Assembly: GCF_000687935.1 (NCBI RefSeq)
Contig: NZ_JHZZ01000001.1
Coordinates: 3,110,001 to 3,174,000, forward strand
From: Polaribacter sp. Hel_I_88
Lineage (GTDB): Bacteria > Bacteroidota > Bacteroidia > Flavobacteriales > Flavobacteriaceae
DNA: 64,000 nucleotides
Direction of reading: 5' to 3'
Shown here: positions 37,587-46,877 of the stretch, piece by piece
Layout of the letters: every line of letters starts with the position of its first letter
Numbering within the stretch: the first letter of the stretch is position 1
Made by a program: the position numbers and the translations under genes
The notes under the pieces: generated by a model
The model's database searches: none
What the model saw: the letters and a program-made list of their open reading frames with translations, nothing else
Told to the model about the DNA's origin: nothing

Positions 37587-38512
37587 AAAGTTTTATAAAA
37601 GCAGCACGTTTGCGTACTTTACCTTTATCAATTTCTGGAATTATTGTTGGGAGTTATTTAGGGGTCGAATATTTAAATTCAATTTTAACAACAAATAGTA
37701 TAAAAATAGTGGTTTGGCTTACACCAATTTTCTGGTTAGCAATTCTAACTACAATTGGTTTCCAGGTTTTATCCAATTTCGCTAATGATTATGGAGATTT
37801 TGTAAAAGGTTCAGATACAAACAGAACAGGAGAAGCAAGAATGGTTTCTTCTGGTAAAATTACGCCTAAACAAATGAAAATGGCAATGGTTATCACAACC
37901 ATTATCACTTTAATAATTGCTTTAGCGTTGATTTATGTGTCATTTGGCAAAGACAATTTTGGGTATTCAATCTTGTTTTTTGTGCTGGGAATTGCCTCAA
38001 TTACAGCAGCTATAAAATATACAGTGGGTAATTCAGCTTACGGGTATTCTGGTTTTGGCGATGTTTTTGTATTTCTGTTTTTTGGTTTGGTAAGTGTTGT
38101 TGGGTCTTATTTTTTATATACGAAAACCATCAATTTTGAAATATTTTTACCAGCAATTTCTATTGGTTTGTTAAGTACAGCTGTTTTAAATTTAAATAAT
38201 TTACGAGATAGAGAAGAAGATCAAAAGAATAATAAAAATACATTAGTTGTAAAATTAGGAACTGATAATGCAAAAATATATCATTATTCTTTAATCATTG
38301 GAGCTTTAATTTTTGCACTAATTTATGTGTTTTTAAACTACGAATCTGTATATCAATTTGTATTTTTAGTTGCTTTTATTCCGTTGATAAAAAATATAAA
38401 AACTGTAGCAGAAAATAAAATTCCAGCAGCTTTAGATAGTGAGTTAAAAAAAGTAGCGTTAAGTACATTTTTATTTGCTATTTTATTTAGCATTGGAAAT
38501 ACTATTTTTTAG
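37577..38512 (+). CDS. menA: 1,4-dihydroxy-2-naphthoate polyprenyltransferase
   Basis: 311 residues, UbiA-superfamily membrane enzyme with about eight or nine helices. The polyprenyl-diphosphate site is NFANDYGDFVKGSDTNRTGEAR with the first Asp-rich motif, and the second is LNNLRDREEDQKNNKNTL. It prenylates DHNA to demethylmenaquinone in the inner membrane. It overlaps the YdbT-like gene by 10 bases. The genes menC and menE downstream belong to the same pathway. Confidence 0.92.
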   Translation: MDVKSFIKAARLRTLPLSISGIIVGSYLGVEYLNSILTTNSIKIVVWLTPIFWLAILTTIGFQVLSNFANDYGDFVKGSDTNRTGEARMVSSGKITPKQMKMAMVITTIITLIIALALIYVSFGKDNFGYSILFFVLGIASITAAIKYTVGNSAYGYSGFGDVFVFLFFGLVSVVGSYFLYTKTINFEIFLPAISIGLLSTAVLNLNNLRDREEDQKNNKNTLVVKLGTDNAKIYHYSLIIGALIFALIYVFLNYESVYQFVFLVAFIPLIKNIKTVAENKIPAALDSELKKVALSTFLFAILFSIGNTIF

Positions 38513-38552
38513 ATCTAAAACACTTAAAATTTATAAAATATTGTATTAAAAT

Positions 38553-39068
38553 ATGAAGACTGTAAAAGTAATTTTAACGATTATTGTTATTTTAACATTA
38601 GCTTTTTTTGCGACAGGTATTGTTGTAAAAGAAACTACATATCAAGCATCAGTTATCATAAATAAACCTATTGAAGTTGTTTTTACGGAATTTAACACTC
38701 CAGAAAACACCAAAAATTGGATTCCAGAAATTAAAAAATTCGAAGTGGTAAATGAAAATTTCGGAAAAACAGGAAGTGTTTATGATATTGTTGTAGAAAA
38801 TCAAGATCAAGAAATTAAGATGACTCAAAAAGTGATGGCTTATGTGCCTAATGAAAAAGTTACCTTATTTTTTGATGCTGAAAATATGTTAAAAAAAGAC
38901 GATTATACTTTTTTTGAAAATAATGGTATAACCACCATTAAACTGAACTCTGCTTGTAATAGTAAATCGTACATCATGTCTTGTATGTTGCCTTTTTTTG
39001 CTGATAAATTAGAAGCTCAAAGTCAGACGTATTTAGATAATTTTAAGGAGTATATTGAAAAGGAATAG
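38553..39068 (+). CDS. SRPBCC-family protein with N-terminal anchor
   Basis: 171 residues: one N-terminal hydrophobic helix (VKVILTIIVILTLAFFATGIVV) and a START/SRPBCC-like domain (ASVIINKPIEVVFTEFNTPE, KNWIPEIKKFEVV) with a hydrophobic ligand cavity expected. No catalytic residues are diagnostic. It lies between menA and menC; a role in quinone chemistry is possible only by position. Confidence 0.75.
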   Translation: MKTVKVILTIIVILTLAFFATGIVVKETTYQASVIINKPIEVVFTEFNTPENTKNWIPEIKKFEVVNENFGKTGSVYDIVVENQDQEIKMTQKVMAYVPNEKVTLFFDAENMLKKDDYTFFENNGITTIKLNSACNSKSYIMSCMLPFFADKLEAQSQTYLDNFKEYIEKE

Positions 39069-39104
39069 TATTCAGTTTTCAGTTGCAGTTTGCAGTATTT
39101 AGGA
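39067..39104. repeat. Short dispersed CAGTT/GCAGT repeat (second copy)
   Basis: ATTCAGTTTTCAGTTGCAGT resembles the run at 1266-1305. Nothing else is seen in the 158-base gap before menC. Confidence 0.5.
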
Positions 39105-39226
39105 TAATTTAAAAAGTTTTTTAAATCTAAAGTTGCATTAAGAATAGTAAATCCAAAACTATGTTTTCTATGCCCCTATTTGTTAAAATTTTTATATTTT
39201 AAATTCAATAAAGCAAATTATATATT

Positions 39227-40264
39227 TTGATAAAAGCAACCTACAAAAAATACATTCTCAACTTCAAAAACCCAAGTGGAACTTCCAGAGGAATTTTAAG
39301 AACCAAAGAAACTTGGTTTATCATTTTAGAAGAAGATGGTAAAACAGGTATTGGAGAAACAGGACTTTTTAGAGGTTTAAGTATTGATGACGTTCCTAAT
39401 TATGAAGAAAAACTAAGTTGGGTTTGTAAAAATATTAGTTTAGGTTTAGAAAACTTGTTATTAAAACTCATTGACTTTCCATCAATTCAGTTTGGATTAG
39501 AACAAGCATTTTTATCTTTAAAAAGTGATGACAAATTCGAACTTTTCCCATCAGAATTTACCAAAGGAAATAAAGCCATTAACATTAATGGTTTAATTTG
39601 GATGGGCGAAAAGCAGTTTATGAAAGATCAAATTAAAGAGAAACTAAAAACGGGTTTTTCTTGCATCAAAATGAAAATTGGTGCCATTGATTTTGAGGCT
39701 GAAATTGAGTTGTTAACATCCATTAGAAAAGAATTTACAGCAAACGAAATAGAATTAAGAGTAGATGCAAATGGTGCATTTAGTCCCAAAAATGCGTTAG
39801 AGAAATTAAAGCGTTTATCAGCTTTAGATATCCATTCTATAGAACAACCTATAAAACAAGGACAAATTCAAGAAATGGCTGCTTTATGTTCAAAAACACC
39901 TTTACCAATTGCTTTAGATGAAGAATTGATTGGTGTTTTTAAATCCGAAGAAAAACAAGAACTAATTGAAACTATTAAACCACAGTTTATCATTTTAAAA
40001 CCAAGTTTGGTTGGTGGTTTTGCAGGTAGTAAGGAATGGATTAATTTTGCAACAAAGAATAACGCAGATTGGTGGATAACATCAGCTTTAGAAAGTAATA
40101 TTGGCTTAAATGCAATTACGCAATTTACGTATACATTGCAAAATAAATTGCCTCAAGGTTTAGGAACAGGAGGATTATTTACCAATAATTTCGACAGTCC
40201 TTTAGAAGTTAAAAACGGAAAATTACACTATAATTCCAATAAAAATTGGAATTTTAATTTATAA
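39227..40264 (+). CDS. menC: o-Succinylbenzoate synthase
   Basis: 345 residues of the enolase superfamily, making OSB from SHCHC. The catalytic Lys is in CIKMKIGAIDF, metal ligands in LRVDANGAF, SIEQPI and ALDEEL, and the second Lys in LKPSLVGGF. The start is TTG at 39227 (MIKATYKKYIL); this matches the family N-terminus and no ATG is closer. It is followed 3 bases later by the CPBP gene. Confidence 0.9.
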   Translation: MIKATYKKYILNFKNPSGTSRGILRTKETWFIILEEDGKTGIGETGLFRGLSIDDVPNYEEKLSWVCKNISLGLENLLLKLIDFPSIQFGLEQAFLSLKSDDKFELFPSEFTKGNKAININGLIWMGEKQFMKDQIKEKLKTGFSCIKMKIGAIDFEAEIELLTSIRKEFTANEIELRVDANGAFSPKNALEKLKRLSALDIHSIEQPIKQGQIQEMAALCSKTPLPIALDEELIGVFKSEEKQELIETIKPQFIILKPSLVGGFAGSKEWINFATKNNADWWITSALESNIGLNAITQFTYTLQNKLPQGLGTGGLFTNNFDSPLEVKNGKLHYNSNKNWNFNL

Positions 40265-40267
40265 AAC

Positions 40268-41245
40268 ATGAATTATATACAACAAGCCTATAAAGGGCAG
40301 TACAAATGGTATTACTGGTTAATTACTATTTTATTGGTGTTTTTTGGTTGGCAAATTTTAGGAGCAATTCCTTTATTATTTGTAGCATTTATGCATGCAG
40401 ATGGTTTGGAATCTTTTGTGGCAGCTGGTGCAGATAATTTTATGAGTTTAGGGATTAACAAAAATTTATTTTTATTTTTAATGTTATTCACTTTTGTTGT
40501 TGGGCTTGTTTTTTTATTGATTGGTATTAAATTTATTCATAAAAGAAGTATTACCTCTTTAGTTACAAGCAGAAAAAAAATAGATTGGAAACGTTTTTTT
40601 ACAGGTTTTTTAACTTGGGGAAGTTTAGCAGTTGCCTTTTCATTTATTGGTATTTATTTAGAACCAGAAATTTATACATTTAATTTTAATGCAAAACCAT
40701 TCTTTATATTAGTCGCAATTTCCATTTTAATTTTGCCTTTGCAAACCAGTTTAGAAGAACTTTTATTCAGAGGTTATTTTATGCAAGGAATTGGTATTTT
40801 AGCCAAAAATAGATGGTTGCCACTTTTAATAACTTCCATAAGTTTCGGTTTGTTGCATGGTGCAAATCCAGAAGTTCAAAAACTGGGTTCTGTAATGATG
40901 GTTTTTTATATTGGCACAGGTTTTTTCTACGGAATTTCAACTTTAATGGATGAAGGCACAGAATTAGCTTTGGGTTTACATGCAGCCAATAATATGTTTG
41001 CTGCGTTTTTAGTGACTACAGATTGGATGGTTTTTCAAACGGATGCTTTGTATATTGATACTTCAGAACCTTCTGTTAGTTTCGAAATGTTTTTTCCAGT
41101 AGTTATTTTATATCCTTTGCTTTTGTTCTTTTTTTCCAAGAAATACAAATGGACAAATTGGAAAGAAAAATTGACAGGAAAAATAGAAAAACCAGTTAAT
41201 TTAGAAGAAAACTATAGAATTTTAGAAGAACTTGGTACAAAATAA
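40268..41245 (+). CDS. CPBP-family intramembrane glutamic endopeptidase
   Basis: 325 residues with about eight membrane helices. The Abi/CAAX-protease motif EELLFRG is near residue 166, followed by the histidines in SFGLLHGANPE and LGLHAANNM. CPBP enzymes cut inside the membrane; some guard against bacteriocins. Here it lies between menC and menE, a linkage seen in many flavobacteria but with no explained reason. Confidence 0.88.
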   Translation: MNYIQQAYKGQYKWYYWLITILLVFFGWQILGAIPLLFVAFMHADGLESFVAAGADNFMSLGINKNLFLFLMLFTFVVGLVFLLIGIKFIHKRSITSLVTSRKKIDWKRFFTGFLTWGSLAVAFSFIGIYLEPEIYTFNFNAKPFFILVAISILILPLQTSLEELLFRGYFMQGIGILAKNRWLPLLITSISFGLLHGANPEVQKLGSVMMVFYIGTGFFYGISTLMDEGTELALGLHAANNMFAAFLVTTDWMVFQTDALYIDTSEPSVSFEMFFPVVILYPLLLFFFSKKYKWTNWKEKLTGKIEKPVNLEENYRILEELGTK

Positions 41246-42326
41246 ATTTCATAAAAACTTTACATTAAACAACCATTCATTTACTTCTGTTGATGAATTG
41301 TTAGCGTTTACAAAAGGTTTTTCTGATGAAATTCATCAATTTTTAGAAAGTTGGTTTTCTAAAGATGATTATATTATTGTGCAAACTTCTGGCTCAACAG
41401 GAGCACCAAAACCAATATCACTTAAAAAAGAATTTGTTATAAATTCGGCAAAAGCAACAGGTTTGTATTTCGATTTACAGGCAAATACAACAGCATTATT
41501 ATGTTTGCCAATTGCCTATATTGCAGGCAAATTAATGTTGATAAGAGCCTTAACTTTAGGTTGGCATTTAGATGTTGTTGAACCCAATTCAAATCCATTA
41601 GTAACTATTGATAAAACATTCGATTTTTCTGCAATGGTGCCTTTGCAAGTAGAAAATTCGCTTTCAAAACTTAATTTAATAAAAAAAATAATTGTTGGTG
41701 GAGGAGTAGTTTCTAACTCATTGCAAGAAAAATTACAAGAAATTTCTACGGATGTTTTTGCAACCTATGGAATGACAGAAACCATAACGCATATTGCAGT
41801 TAAAAAACTTAATAATTTTATAGCGATAAAAGAGAAACCTTCTATAAACAATGAGATTGCCTCACTTAAAAAAGTTCTCAAAGACGAATTCTATACTATT
41901 TTACCAAACGTAACAATTTATAAAGATGAACGAAACTGTTTGGTAATTGCTGCTCCAAAAGTTTCTGATGAAATTATTTTTACAAATGATGTTGTCAACT
42001 TAATTTCAGATACACAATTTGAATGGTTAGGACGATTTGACAACGTTATAAATTCTGGTGGCATTAAATTGCATCCAGAAAAAATAGAAGAAAAATTAGC
42101 TAAAATCATTACAAATCGTTTTTTTGTTGCTGGTATTCCTAATGAAAAAATAGGCGAAAAATTGGTTTTAATTGTTGAAGGAAATCAACAGGAAATAAAT
42201 CTTGAAACTGCACAACTTTCTAAATTTGAGATTCCTAAAGAAATTTACTTTGTAAATGAATTTGTTGAAACGAAAACAGCAAAAATCCAAAGAAAAAAAA
42301 CGTTGGCAAAAATCTTACCTAAATAA
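41232..42326 (+). CDS. menE: AMP-binding enzyme, compact o-succinylbenzoate-CoA ligase-like
   Basis: 364 residues, roughly 90 shorter than usual MenE. All core motifs are present: VQTSGSTGAPKPISL (phosphate loop), ATYGMTETITHIA, GRFDNVINSGGIKLHPEKIE and the Lys of KTAKIQRKK. Neighbouring menA and menC support the OSB-CoA ligase role. It overlaps the CPBP stop by 14 bases and begins with TTG at 41232 (MVQNKFHKNF), the best available start. Confidence 0.85.
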   Translation: MVQNKFHKNFTLNNHSFTSVDELLAFTKGFSDEIHQFLESWFSKDDYIIVQTSGSTGAPKPISLKKEFVINSAKATGLYFDLQANTTALLCLPIAYIAGKLMLIRALTLGWHLDVVEPNSNPLVTIDKTFDFSAMVPLQVENSLSKLNLIKKIIVGGGVVSNSLQEKLQEISTDVFATYGMTETITHIAVKKLNNFIAIKEKPSINNEIASLKKVLKDEFYTILPNVTIYKDERNCLVIAAPKVSDEIIFTNDVVNLISDTQFEWLGRFDNVINSGGIKLHPEKIEEKLAKIITNRFFVAGIPNEKIGEKLVLIVEGNQQEINLETAQLSKFEIPKEIYFVNEFVETKTAKIQRKKTLAKILPK

Positions 42327-42380
42327 AAAAGCAAGTTCACTGCTATAAAAGGAGTGTTTACTCATTATTAGTTTTTTAAA

Positions 42381-42413
42381 ATTGATATAAGAAGTAGTTT
42401 TATAATAACTTTA
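42381..42413 (+). promoter_or_regulatory. Likely promoter of the plug/vWA gene
   Basis: ATTG (42381-42384), a 21-base spacer and TAACTTTA (42406-42413) are near the TTTG-N19-21-TAnnTTTG consensus, 12 bases before the ATG. Confidence 0.45.
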
Positions 42414-42424
42414 AAACGAATGTT

Positions 42425-44512
42425 ATGTATAAAAAATTATTTTTTCTATTGATAATTTTAGGGATTTCAATAGTACAAGCTCAAGAAAAAACAATTACAG
42501 GAATTGTTTACGAAACTTTTGGTCCTTTACCAGGAGTTAGTGTTTTAGTAAAAGGAACCACAAATGGAGTGCAAACCGATTTTGATGGTAAATACTCAAT
42601 TAAAGCATCAATAGGAGATACTTTAGTTTACACTTATTTAGGTTTTAAAACAGCTTATAAAACTGTTGGAAAATCTTCTATTATCAATGTTACTTTACTT
42701 GAAGATGCACAAACTTTAGATGAAATTGTAATTGTAGGTTATGGAACATCAACAAAAAATTACACAACTAGTTCAGCAGTTTCATCAGTAAAAGCAAGTC
42801 AAAAAAACAAAAGAAATTATAACATTAGCCAATCTTTGAGTGGTAAAGTTTCTGGAGTTCAAATTACGAATCAACCATATATAAGTTCAGCTATAAGAAT
42901 TAGAGGAAACTCATCAATTTCAAATAATAATGAACCTTTATATGTTGTAGATGGTGTACCTATCAACAATAATTATAATTCAATTATTAAAGATTTAGAT
43001 AAAAATTCCATAGAAAAAATAAATGTTCTTAAAGATGATAAAGCAACTAGTTTATATGGAAATCGAGCTTCAAATGGTTGCATTATCATCACTACAAAAA
43101 AAGGAAATTATAGTTTAGAAAATGATGAATCTTATGCCCAAATTAACGAGAATAAATTTAAACGAGTACAACTTTCTCCTTTATCTACTTTTTCAATAGA
43201 CGTTGATAAAGCCTCTTATAGCAATGTAAGAAGAATGATAAATAATGGCGAAAAAGTTCCATTTAATGCTGTTAAAATCGAGGAAATGATCAATTATTTT
43301 GATTATCAATATCCACAGCCTAAAGGTGAACATCCTTTTTCAATTAATACAGAATTTGTAGAAACACCTTGGAATACAACTACAAAATTGGTTAAAATTG
43401 GTTTGCAGGGTAAAACTTTTGAGCAGGAAGATTTGCCAGCATCCAACCTTACTTTTTTAATTGATGTTTCTGGATCTATGGGTGCTCAAAATAAATTACC
43501 TTTATTAAAATCGGCTTTTAAACTTTTGGTAAATCAGCTAAGAAAAGAAGATAAAGTTGCCATTGTTGTTTATGCAGGAGCTGCTGGAGTTGTTTTAAAA
43601 CCAACTTCTGGAAATCAAAAAGAAAAGATATTAAATGCTTTAAATAATTTAGAATCTGGAGGATCTACAGCTGGTGGAAAAGGAATAAAATTAGCCTATA
43701 AATTGGCAGAGAAAAACTTTAAAAAGAATGGCAATAATAGAGTAATTCTTGCAACAGATGGCGATTTTAATGTGGGGGCTTCAAGTGATGAAAGAATGGA
43801 AAAACTAATTGCTAAAAAAAGAGAAACTGGTGTTTTTCTGTCGGTTTTAGGTTTTGGTTATGGCAATTATAAAGATTCTAAATTAGAAATTTTAGCCGAT
43901 AAAGGAAATGGAAATCATGCTTATATTGATACAATGCAAGAAGCTCAAAAAGTTTTTGGACAAGAATTTGGAGGTACTTTACACACGATTGCTAAAGATG
44001 TAAAAATTCAAGTTGAGTTTAATCCTAATAAAGTAAAAGGATATAGATTAATTGGTTATGAAAACAGATTATTAAATGATGAAGATTTTATAGATGATTC
44101 AATTGATGCAGGAGAATTAGGTGCAGGTCATAAAGTAACAGCTTTATACGAAATAATTTTAGCTGGAACAGAAAATGAATTTTTGAAAGTAGTTCCTGAT
44201 TTAAAATACACTGGGAATAATTCAAAATTATCAACAAATAATAATGAATTATTTACAGTAAAATTTAGATATAAAAAACCATCAGAAGATAAAAGTTTTG
44301 AAATGATTCATATTCAGAATGATGAAATTACAAATGCTTCTGAAGATATGAAATTTGCTACAGCAGTTGCTTTGTTTGGGTTGAAATTAAGAAAATCTCA
44401 ATATATAAATAAAATTGAAAATTCGACAATTATTGAATTGGCAAAAAATGGAAAAGGAGAAGATGTAAATGGTTACAGAGCAGAATTTATAAGATTGGTA
44501 AAAAGTATTTAA
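42425..44512 (+). CDS. Carboxypeptidase-regulatory + TonB-plug + von Willebrand A fusion protein
   Basis: 695 residues: signal peptide (LFFLLIILGISIVQAQ), a CarboxypepD_reg-like domain (about 22-105: ITGIVYETFGPLPGVSVLVK), a TonB-receptor plug domain (about 110-225: NISQSLSGKVSGVQI, LYVVDGVPI, ASLYGNRASNGCIIIT-like), then YfbK-type N-terminal and vWA domain with the MIDAS motif DVSGSMGAQ and a DUF3520 tail. There is no beta barrel, so it is not a transporter. It is likely a periplasmic or surface metal-dependent adhesion protein. Good promoter; gene stands alone. Confidence 0.85.
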   Translation: MYKKLFFLLIILGISIVQAQEKTITGIVYETFGPLPGVSVLVKGTTNGVQTDFDGKYSIKASIGDTLVYTYLGFKTAYKTVGKSSIINVTLLEDAQTLDEIVIVGYGTSTKNYTTSSAVSSVKASQKNKRNYNISQSLSGKVSGVQITNQPYISSAIRIRGNSSISNNNEPLYVVDGVPINNNYNSIIKDLDKNSIEKINVLKDDKATSLYGNRASNGCIIITTKKGNYSLENDESYAQINENKFKRVQLSPLSTFSIDVDKASYSNVRRMINNGEKVPFNAVKIEEMINYFDYQYPQPKGEHPFSINTEFVETPWNTTTKLVKIGLQGKTFEQEDLPASNLTFLIDVSGSMGAQNKLPLLKSAFKLLVNQLRKEDKVAIVVYAGAAGVVLKPTSGNQKEKILNALNNLESGGSTAGGKGIKLAYKLAEKNFKKNGNNRVILATDGDFNVGASSDERMEKLIAKKRETGVFLSVLGFGYGNYKDSKLEILADKGNGNHAYIDTMQEAQKVFGQEFGGTLHTIAKDVKIQVEFNPNKVKGYRLIGYENRLLNDEDFIDDSIDAGELGAGHKVTALYEIILAGTENEFLKVVPDLKYTGNNSKLSTNNNELFTVKFRYKKPSEDKSFEMIHIQNDEITNASEDMKFATAVALFGLKLRKSQYINKIENSTIIELAKNGKGEDVNGYRAEFIRLVKSI

Positions 44513-44544
44513 TTATTAAAAAGGATTGTAATTCAGTTCTTTTT

Positions 44545-45195
44545 TTACTCAAAAATCATTTCCAAGGTTAAATCATCTAAATAACCATCAGCTAAAAGAT
44601 TGTTTTTTTGCTCAAAATCTTTAATCGCGTTTAAAGTTTCAAACCTGTAAACACCATCAACAGTAATACTATCACCTTTTCGATTCAGTTCTTTTTGAAC
44701 TTCAAAAATAATCGCATTTTTTTCGCCATTATAAAGTTTCACGTTCGAATTGAAAAGGTTTTTAATTTTACTGTATTTTAATTTTCTTTTGTAAGTTTTT
44801 AAATCAATCCCTTGATTTTCAAGAAATTTTACTTCGCTATTATCAAGGCCTTTTTCTTTTAGTTTGGTAGAGTTTTCAAGAATAGCTTCATAATAATGAA
44901 CCTTAGCAAGTTTTTTAGCGTAGTTTTCTAAAGCAACTTTAGTTTCAATATCGTCTTCTTCTGGAACTCTCACATCAATTTCATTGGCAGACCATTGCAA
45001 CATTATATAACTATCTAAAGCCTCAACAGCTTCATAATAATTCATTAAAAGTTCTTGATTGTGATAAGAAACATCAATGTTTTTATCAGTTTGATACTTA
45101 ATTTCTGTAGAATTATACCTTTTGTATTGCATATATTTTCCATAACCAATACCCAAAGCAATAATTACCAGTAAAAAAATGATGATTTGTTTCAT
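44545..45195 (-). CDS. Peptidoglycan-binding domain protein, membrane anchored
   Basis: 216 residues with an N-terminal anchor (IIIFLLVIIALGIGYGKYM), a charged helical middle (25-150) without a recognisable fold, and a C-terminal PG_binding_1 domain (IIFEVQKELNRKGDSITVDG, YRFETLNAIKDFEQKNNL). It would bind peptidoglycan in the periplasm. Convergent with the vWA gene. No enzymatic domain is attached, which is unusual for this module. Confidence 0.8.
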   Translation of the reverse strand: MKQIIIFLLVIIALGIGYGKYMQYKRYNSTEIKYQTDKNIDVSYHNQELLMNYYEAVEALDSYIMLQWSANEIDVRVPEEDDIETKVALENYAKKLAKVHYYEAILENSTKLKEKGLDNSEVKFLENQGIDLKTYKRKLKYSKIKNLFNSNVKLYNGEKNAIIFEVQKELNRKGDSITVDGVYRFETLNAIKDFEQKNNLLADGYLDDLTLEMIFE

Positions 45196-45342
45196 ATTAT
45201 TGGGGAGTTAGATTGATGTCAATTTTTTTAACAAATGTATAAAATCTTTTAGAAAATAAAGATAATATGAAATTTAAGGCAAAGTAATATAATTTCTTGC
45301 ATATTTGTACTTTAGGAGCAAAATAAACAAAAAAATTAATCT

Positions 45343-45405
45343 ATGAATAATAGCAAACAATATAAAATCGGGCGTTTTTTACGAATATGGATGTCGTTAT
45401 TTTAG
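45343..45405 (+). CDS. Possible 20-codon leader ORF
   Basis: ATG to TAG encodes MNNSKQYKIGRFLRIWMSLF. The stop overlaps TTTTAGA (45400-45406), which is complementary to TCTAAAA in the 5' arm of the terminator at 45428-45461, as in an attenuator. No clear promoter upstream. The reading rests on spacing and base pairing only; it may be chance. Confidence 0.35.
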   Translation: MNNSKQYKIGRFLRIWMSLF

Positions 45406-45427
45406 ATTTAAAACTCTATAAAATAGT

Positions 45428-45466
45428 AAAAGCGTCTAAAATTCATTTTTTAGACGCTTTTTATTG
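45428..45466 (+). terminator. Strong terminator/attenuator-like hairpin
   Basis: AAAAGCGTCTAAAA (45428-45441) and TTTTAGACGCTTTT (45448-45461) form a perfect 14-bp stem with a 6-base loop and a short T tail. It is not downstream of any recognised gene on this strand apart from the small ORF at 45343. Confidence 0.8.
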
Positions 45467-45505
45467 AAATATTAACATCAATTATGATATCAATTTTAAA
45501 AATGA

Positions 45506-45538
45506 TTTCAAAAGACAAGAAGAATAATAATATCTTTG
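45506..45538 (+). promoter_or_regulatory. Promoter of the TPR gene
   Basis: TTTC, a 21-base spacer and TATCTTTG (45531-45538) match the Bacteroidota promoter. It lies after the terminator at 45428-45466, so the TPR gene has its own start of transcription. Confidence 0.6.
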
Positions 45539-45580
45539 CAAACAAAAGCGAAGTCTTTTTAAAGAAAACAGAGAACAAGA

Positions 45581-46117
45581 ATGGGATCAGACATTAACAA
45601 TTATTTATTTAAAGCGTTAGAAAATTATCCTTACGATTTAGATGAAGTCATGGAAGCATTAAATTATGCGTTATCTTATGACGAAAAAAATACAATGGCA
45701 TTAACTTTAATGGGAAGAATGTATGCCGAAAAATTGTATAAATATGAAGAGGCAATTAAATTTTTTAAAGATGCATTAGCTGAAAATATTTATGCTTTTG
45801 AAGCGTATGTGCCATATATCAATACACTTTTATGGAATGAAGACTATAAAGAAGTAGAAGAGTTTATCGATTTCGCATTAACTATAAAAGGTTCTGACAA
45901 AGCTGTTTTGTATTTAAAAAAAGCTGTTTTATTTGATCAATTAAAGGACTATAAAAAAGCGTTAGCATTTCTAAAATTGGCAAAACAACATACATATAAT
46001 GCTGAATTTATGGAAAGCGTAAAAGAAGAAAAAGATAGAATTAAAGGTAAAATGCCTAAGAAAAAGAAAGTTGAAGCAATAAAAAAAGATAAAAAACAAA
46101 AGAAAAAGAAGAAGTAA
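45581..46117 (+). CDS. Tetratricopeptide repeat protein
   Basis: 178 residues with about three TPR-like helix pairs (AMALTLMGRMYAEKLYKYEE-type repeats: NTMALTLMGRMYAEKLYKYE, AVLYLKKAVLFDQLKDYKKA) followed by a 25-residue Lys-rich tail (KKKKVEAIKKDKKQKKKKK). TPRs make protein contacts; the basic tail suggests nucleic-acid or membrane contact. No signal peptide. It is transcribed alone from the promoter at 45506-45538. Partner unknown. Confidence 0.8.
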   Translation: MGSDINNYLFKALENYPYDLDEVMEALNYALSYDEKNTMALTLMGRMYAEKLYKYEEAIKFFKDALAENIYAFEAYVPYINTLLWNEDYKEVEEFIDFALTIKGSDKAVLYLKKAVLFDQLKDYKKALAFLKLAKQHTYNAEFMESVKEEKDRIKGKMPKKKKVEAIKKDKKQKKKKK

Positions 46118-46231
46118 AATTTGTTTTAATATGAATTTTATAATTTAATGAAGTTTTTTAATAAAATCTATTCCCAAAAAACGCTTAATAATTTGGGTGA
46201 TTAGTGAAATTCGTGTCTTTTTTTATCAAAT

Positions 46232-46852
46232 TTATAAATCAATTACAATAGGAATGTGCGCACTTTGATACTTTTCATTTAATAAAGAAGCGTTAATAAA
46301 AAGCGTTTTATTAATAGTAGTTGTGCCATAACCTTCATGAATATGACCAAAAACATGCAATTTTGGTTGAATTGCAAAAACCTTCTTTTTTAGTTCTTTA
46401 CAGCCAGAATATGTTCCTTTTGTTGTTAAATCTAAAATTTTGTATGGTGGTCCATGTGTGATTAAAATATCTGTATCTGTAGGTATTAAATCCCAATGTT
46501 TTTTTATTTCAGCACCTCTTTCTCTATTAAAAGCCCAATCAAAAAAAGTAGGCTGAATGGGAGATCCCCAAAATTTTAAACCATTTATTTCGCAACCAGA
46601 ATCGTTTAAATAAATAAGATTTTCGAACTCAGGTTTCTCTTTATTTTTAGCTGCATCTTCAAAATAAAAATCGTGATTCCCAGCAATAAAAATTTTGTGT
46701 TTGTGAGGATGTGATTGAAACCATTTTATAAAAACATCAATTTCTGCTTTTGTGCCTCTAGAAGAAACATCGCCAGCGTGAATTAATATATCGCCTTCAG
46801 GAATCCTAAAGTTGTGATTGGTATGTGTATCAGAAATTAAAACAATTTTCAT
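46232..46852 (-). CDS. Calcineurin-like metallophosphoesterase
   Basis: 206 residues of the MPPED/YfcE-like phosphoesterase group. Metal motifs are all present: LISDTHTNH, ILIHAGDVSSRG, IAGNHDFYFED, LITHGPPYKI and VFGHIHEGYGT. It follows the WYL regulator on the same strand with a 25-base gap, so it is likely co-transcribed with it. Position next to RtcB and RlaP genes suggests, by inference, action on RNA ends such as 2',3'-cyclic or terminal phosphates; alternative substrates are many. Confidence 0.88.
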   Translation of the reverse strand: MKIVLISDTHTNHNFRIPEGDILIHAGDVSSRGTKAEIDVFIKWFQSHPHKHKIFIAGNHDFYFEDAAKNKEKPEFENLIYLNDSGCEINGLKFWGSPIQPTFFDWAFNRERGAEIKKHWDLIPTDTDILITHGPPYKILDLTTKGTYSGCKELKKKVFAIQPKLHVFGHIHEGYGTTTINKTLFINASLLNEKYQSAHIPIVIDL

Positions 46853-46877
46853 AAGCAGATGGCAAAGTTAACCTTAT

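Noticed and set aside
46118..46231. RNA gene between the TPR and phosphoesterase genes
   Set aside because: AT-rich filler with no stem or conserved motif.
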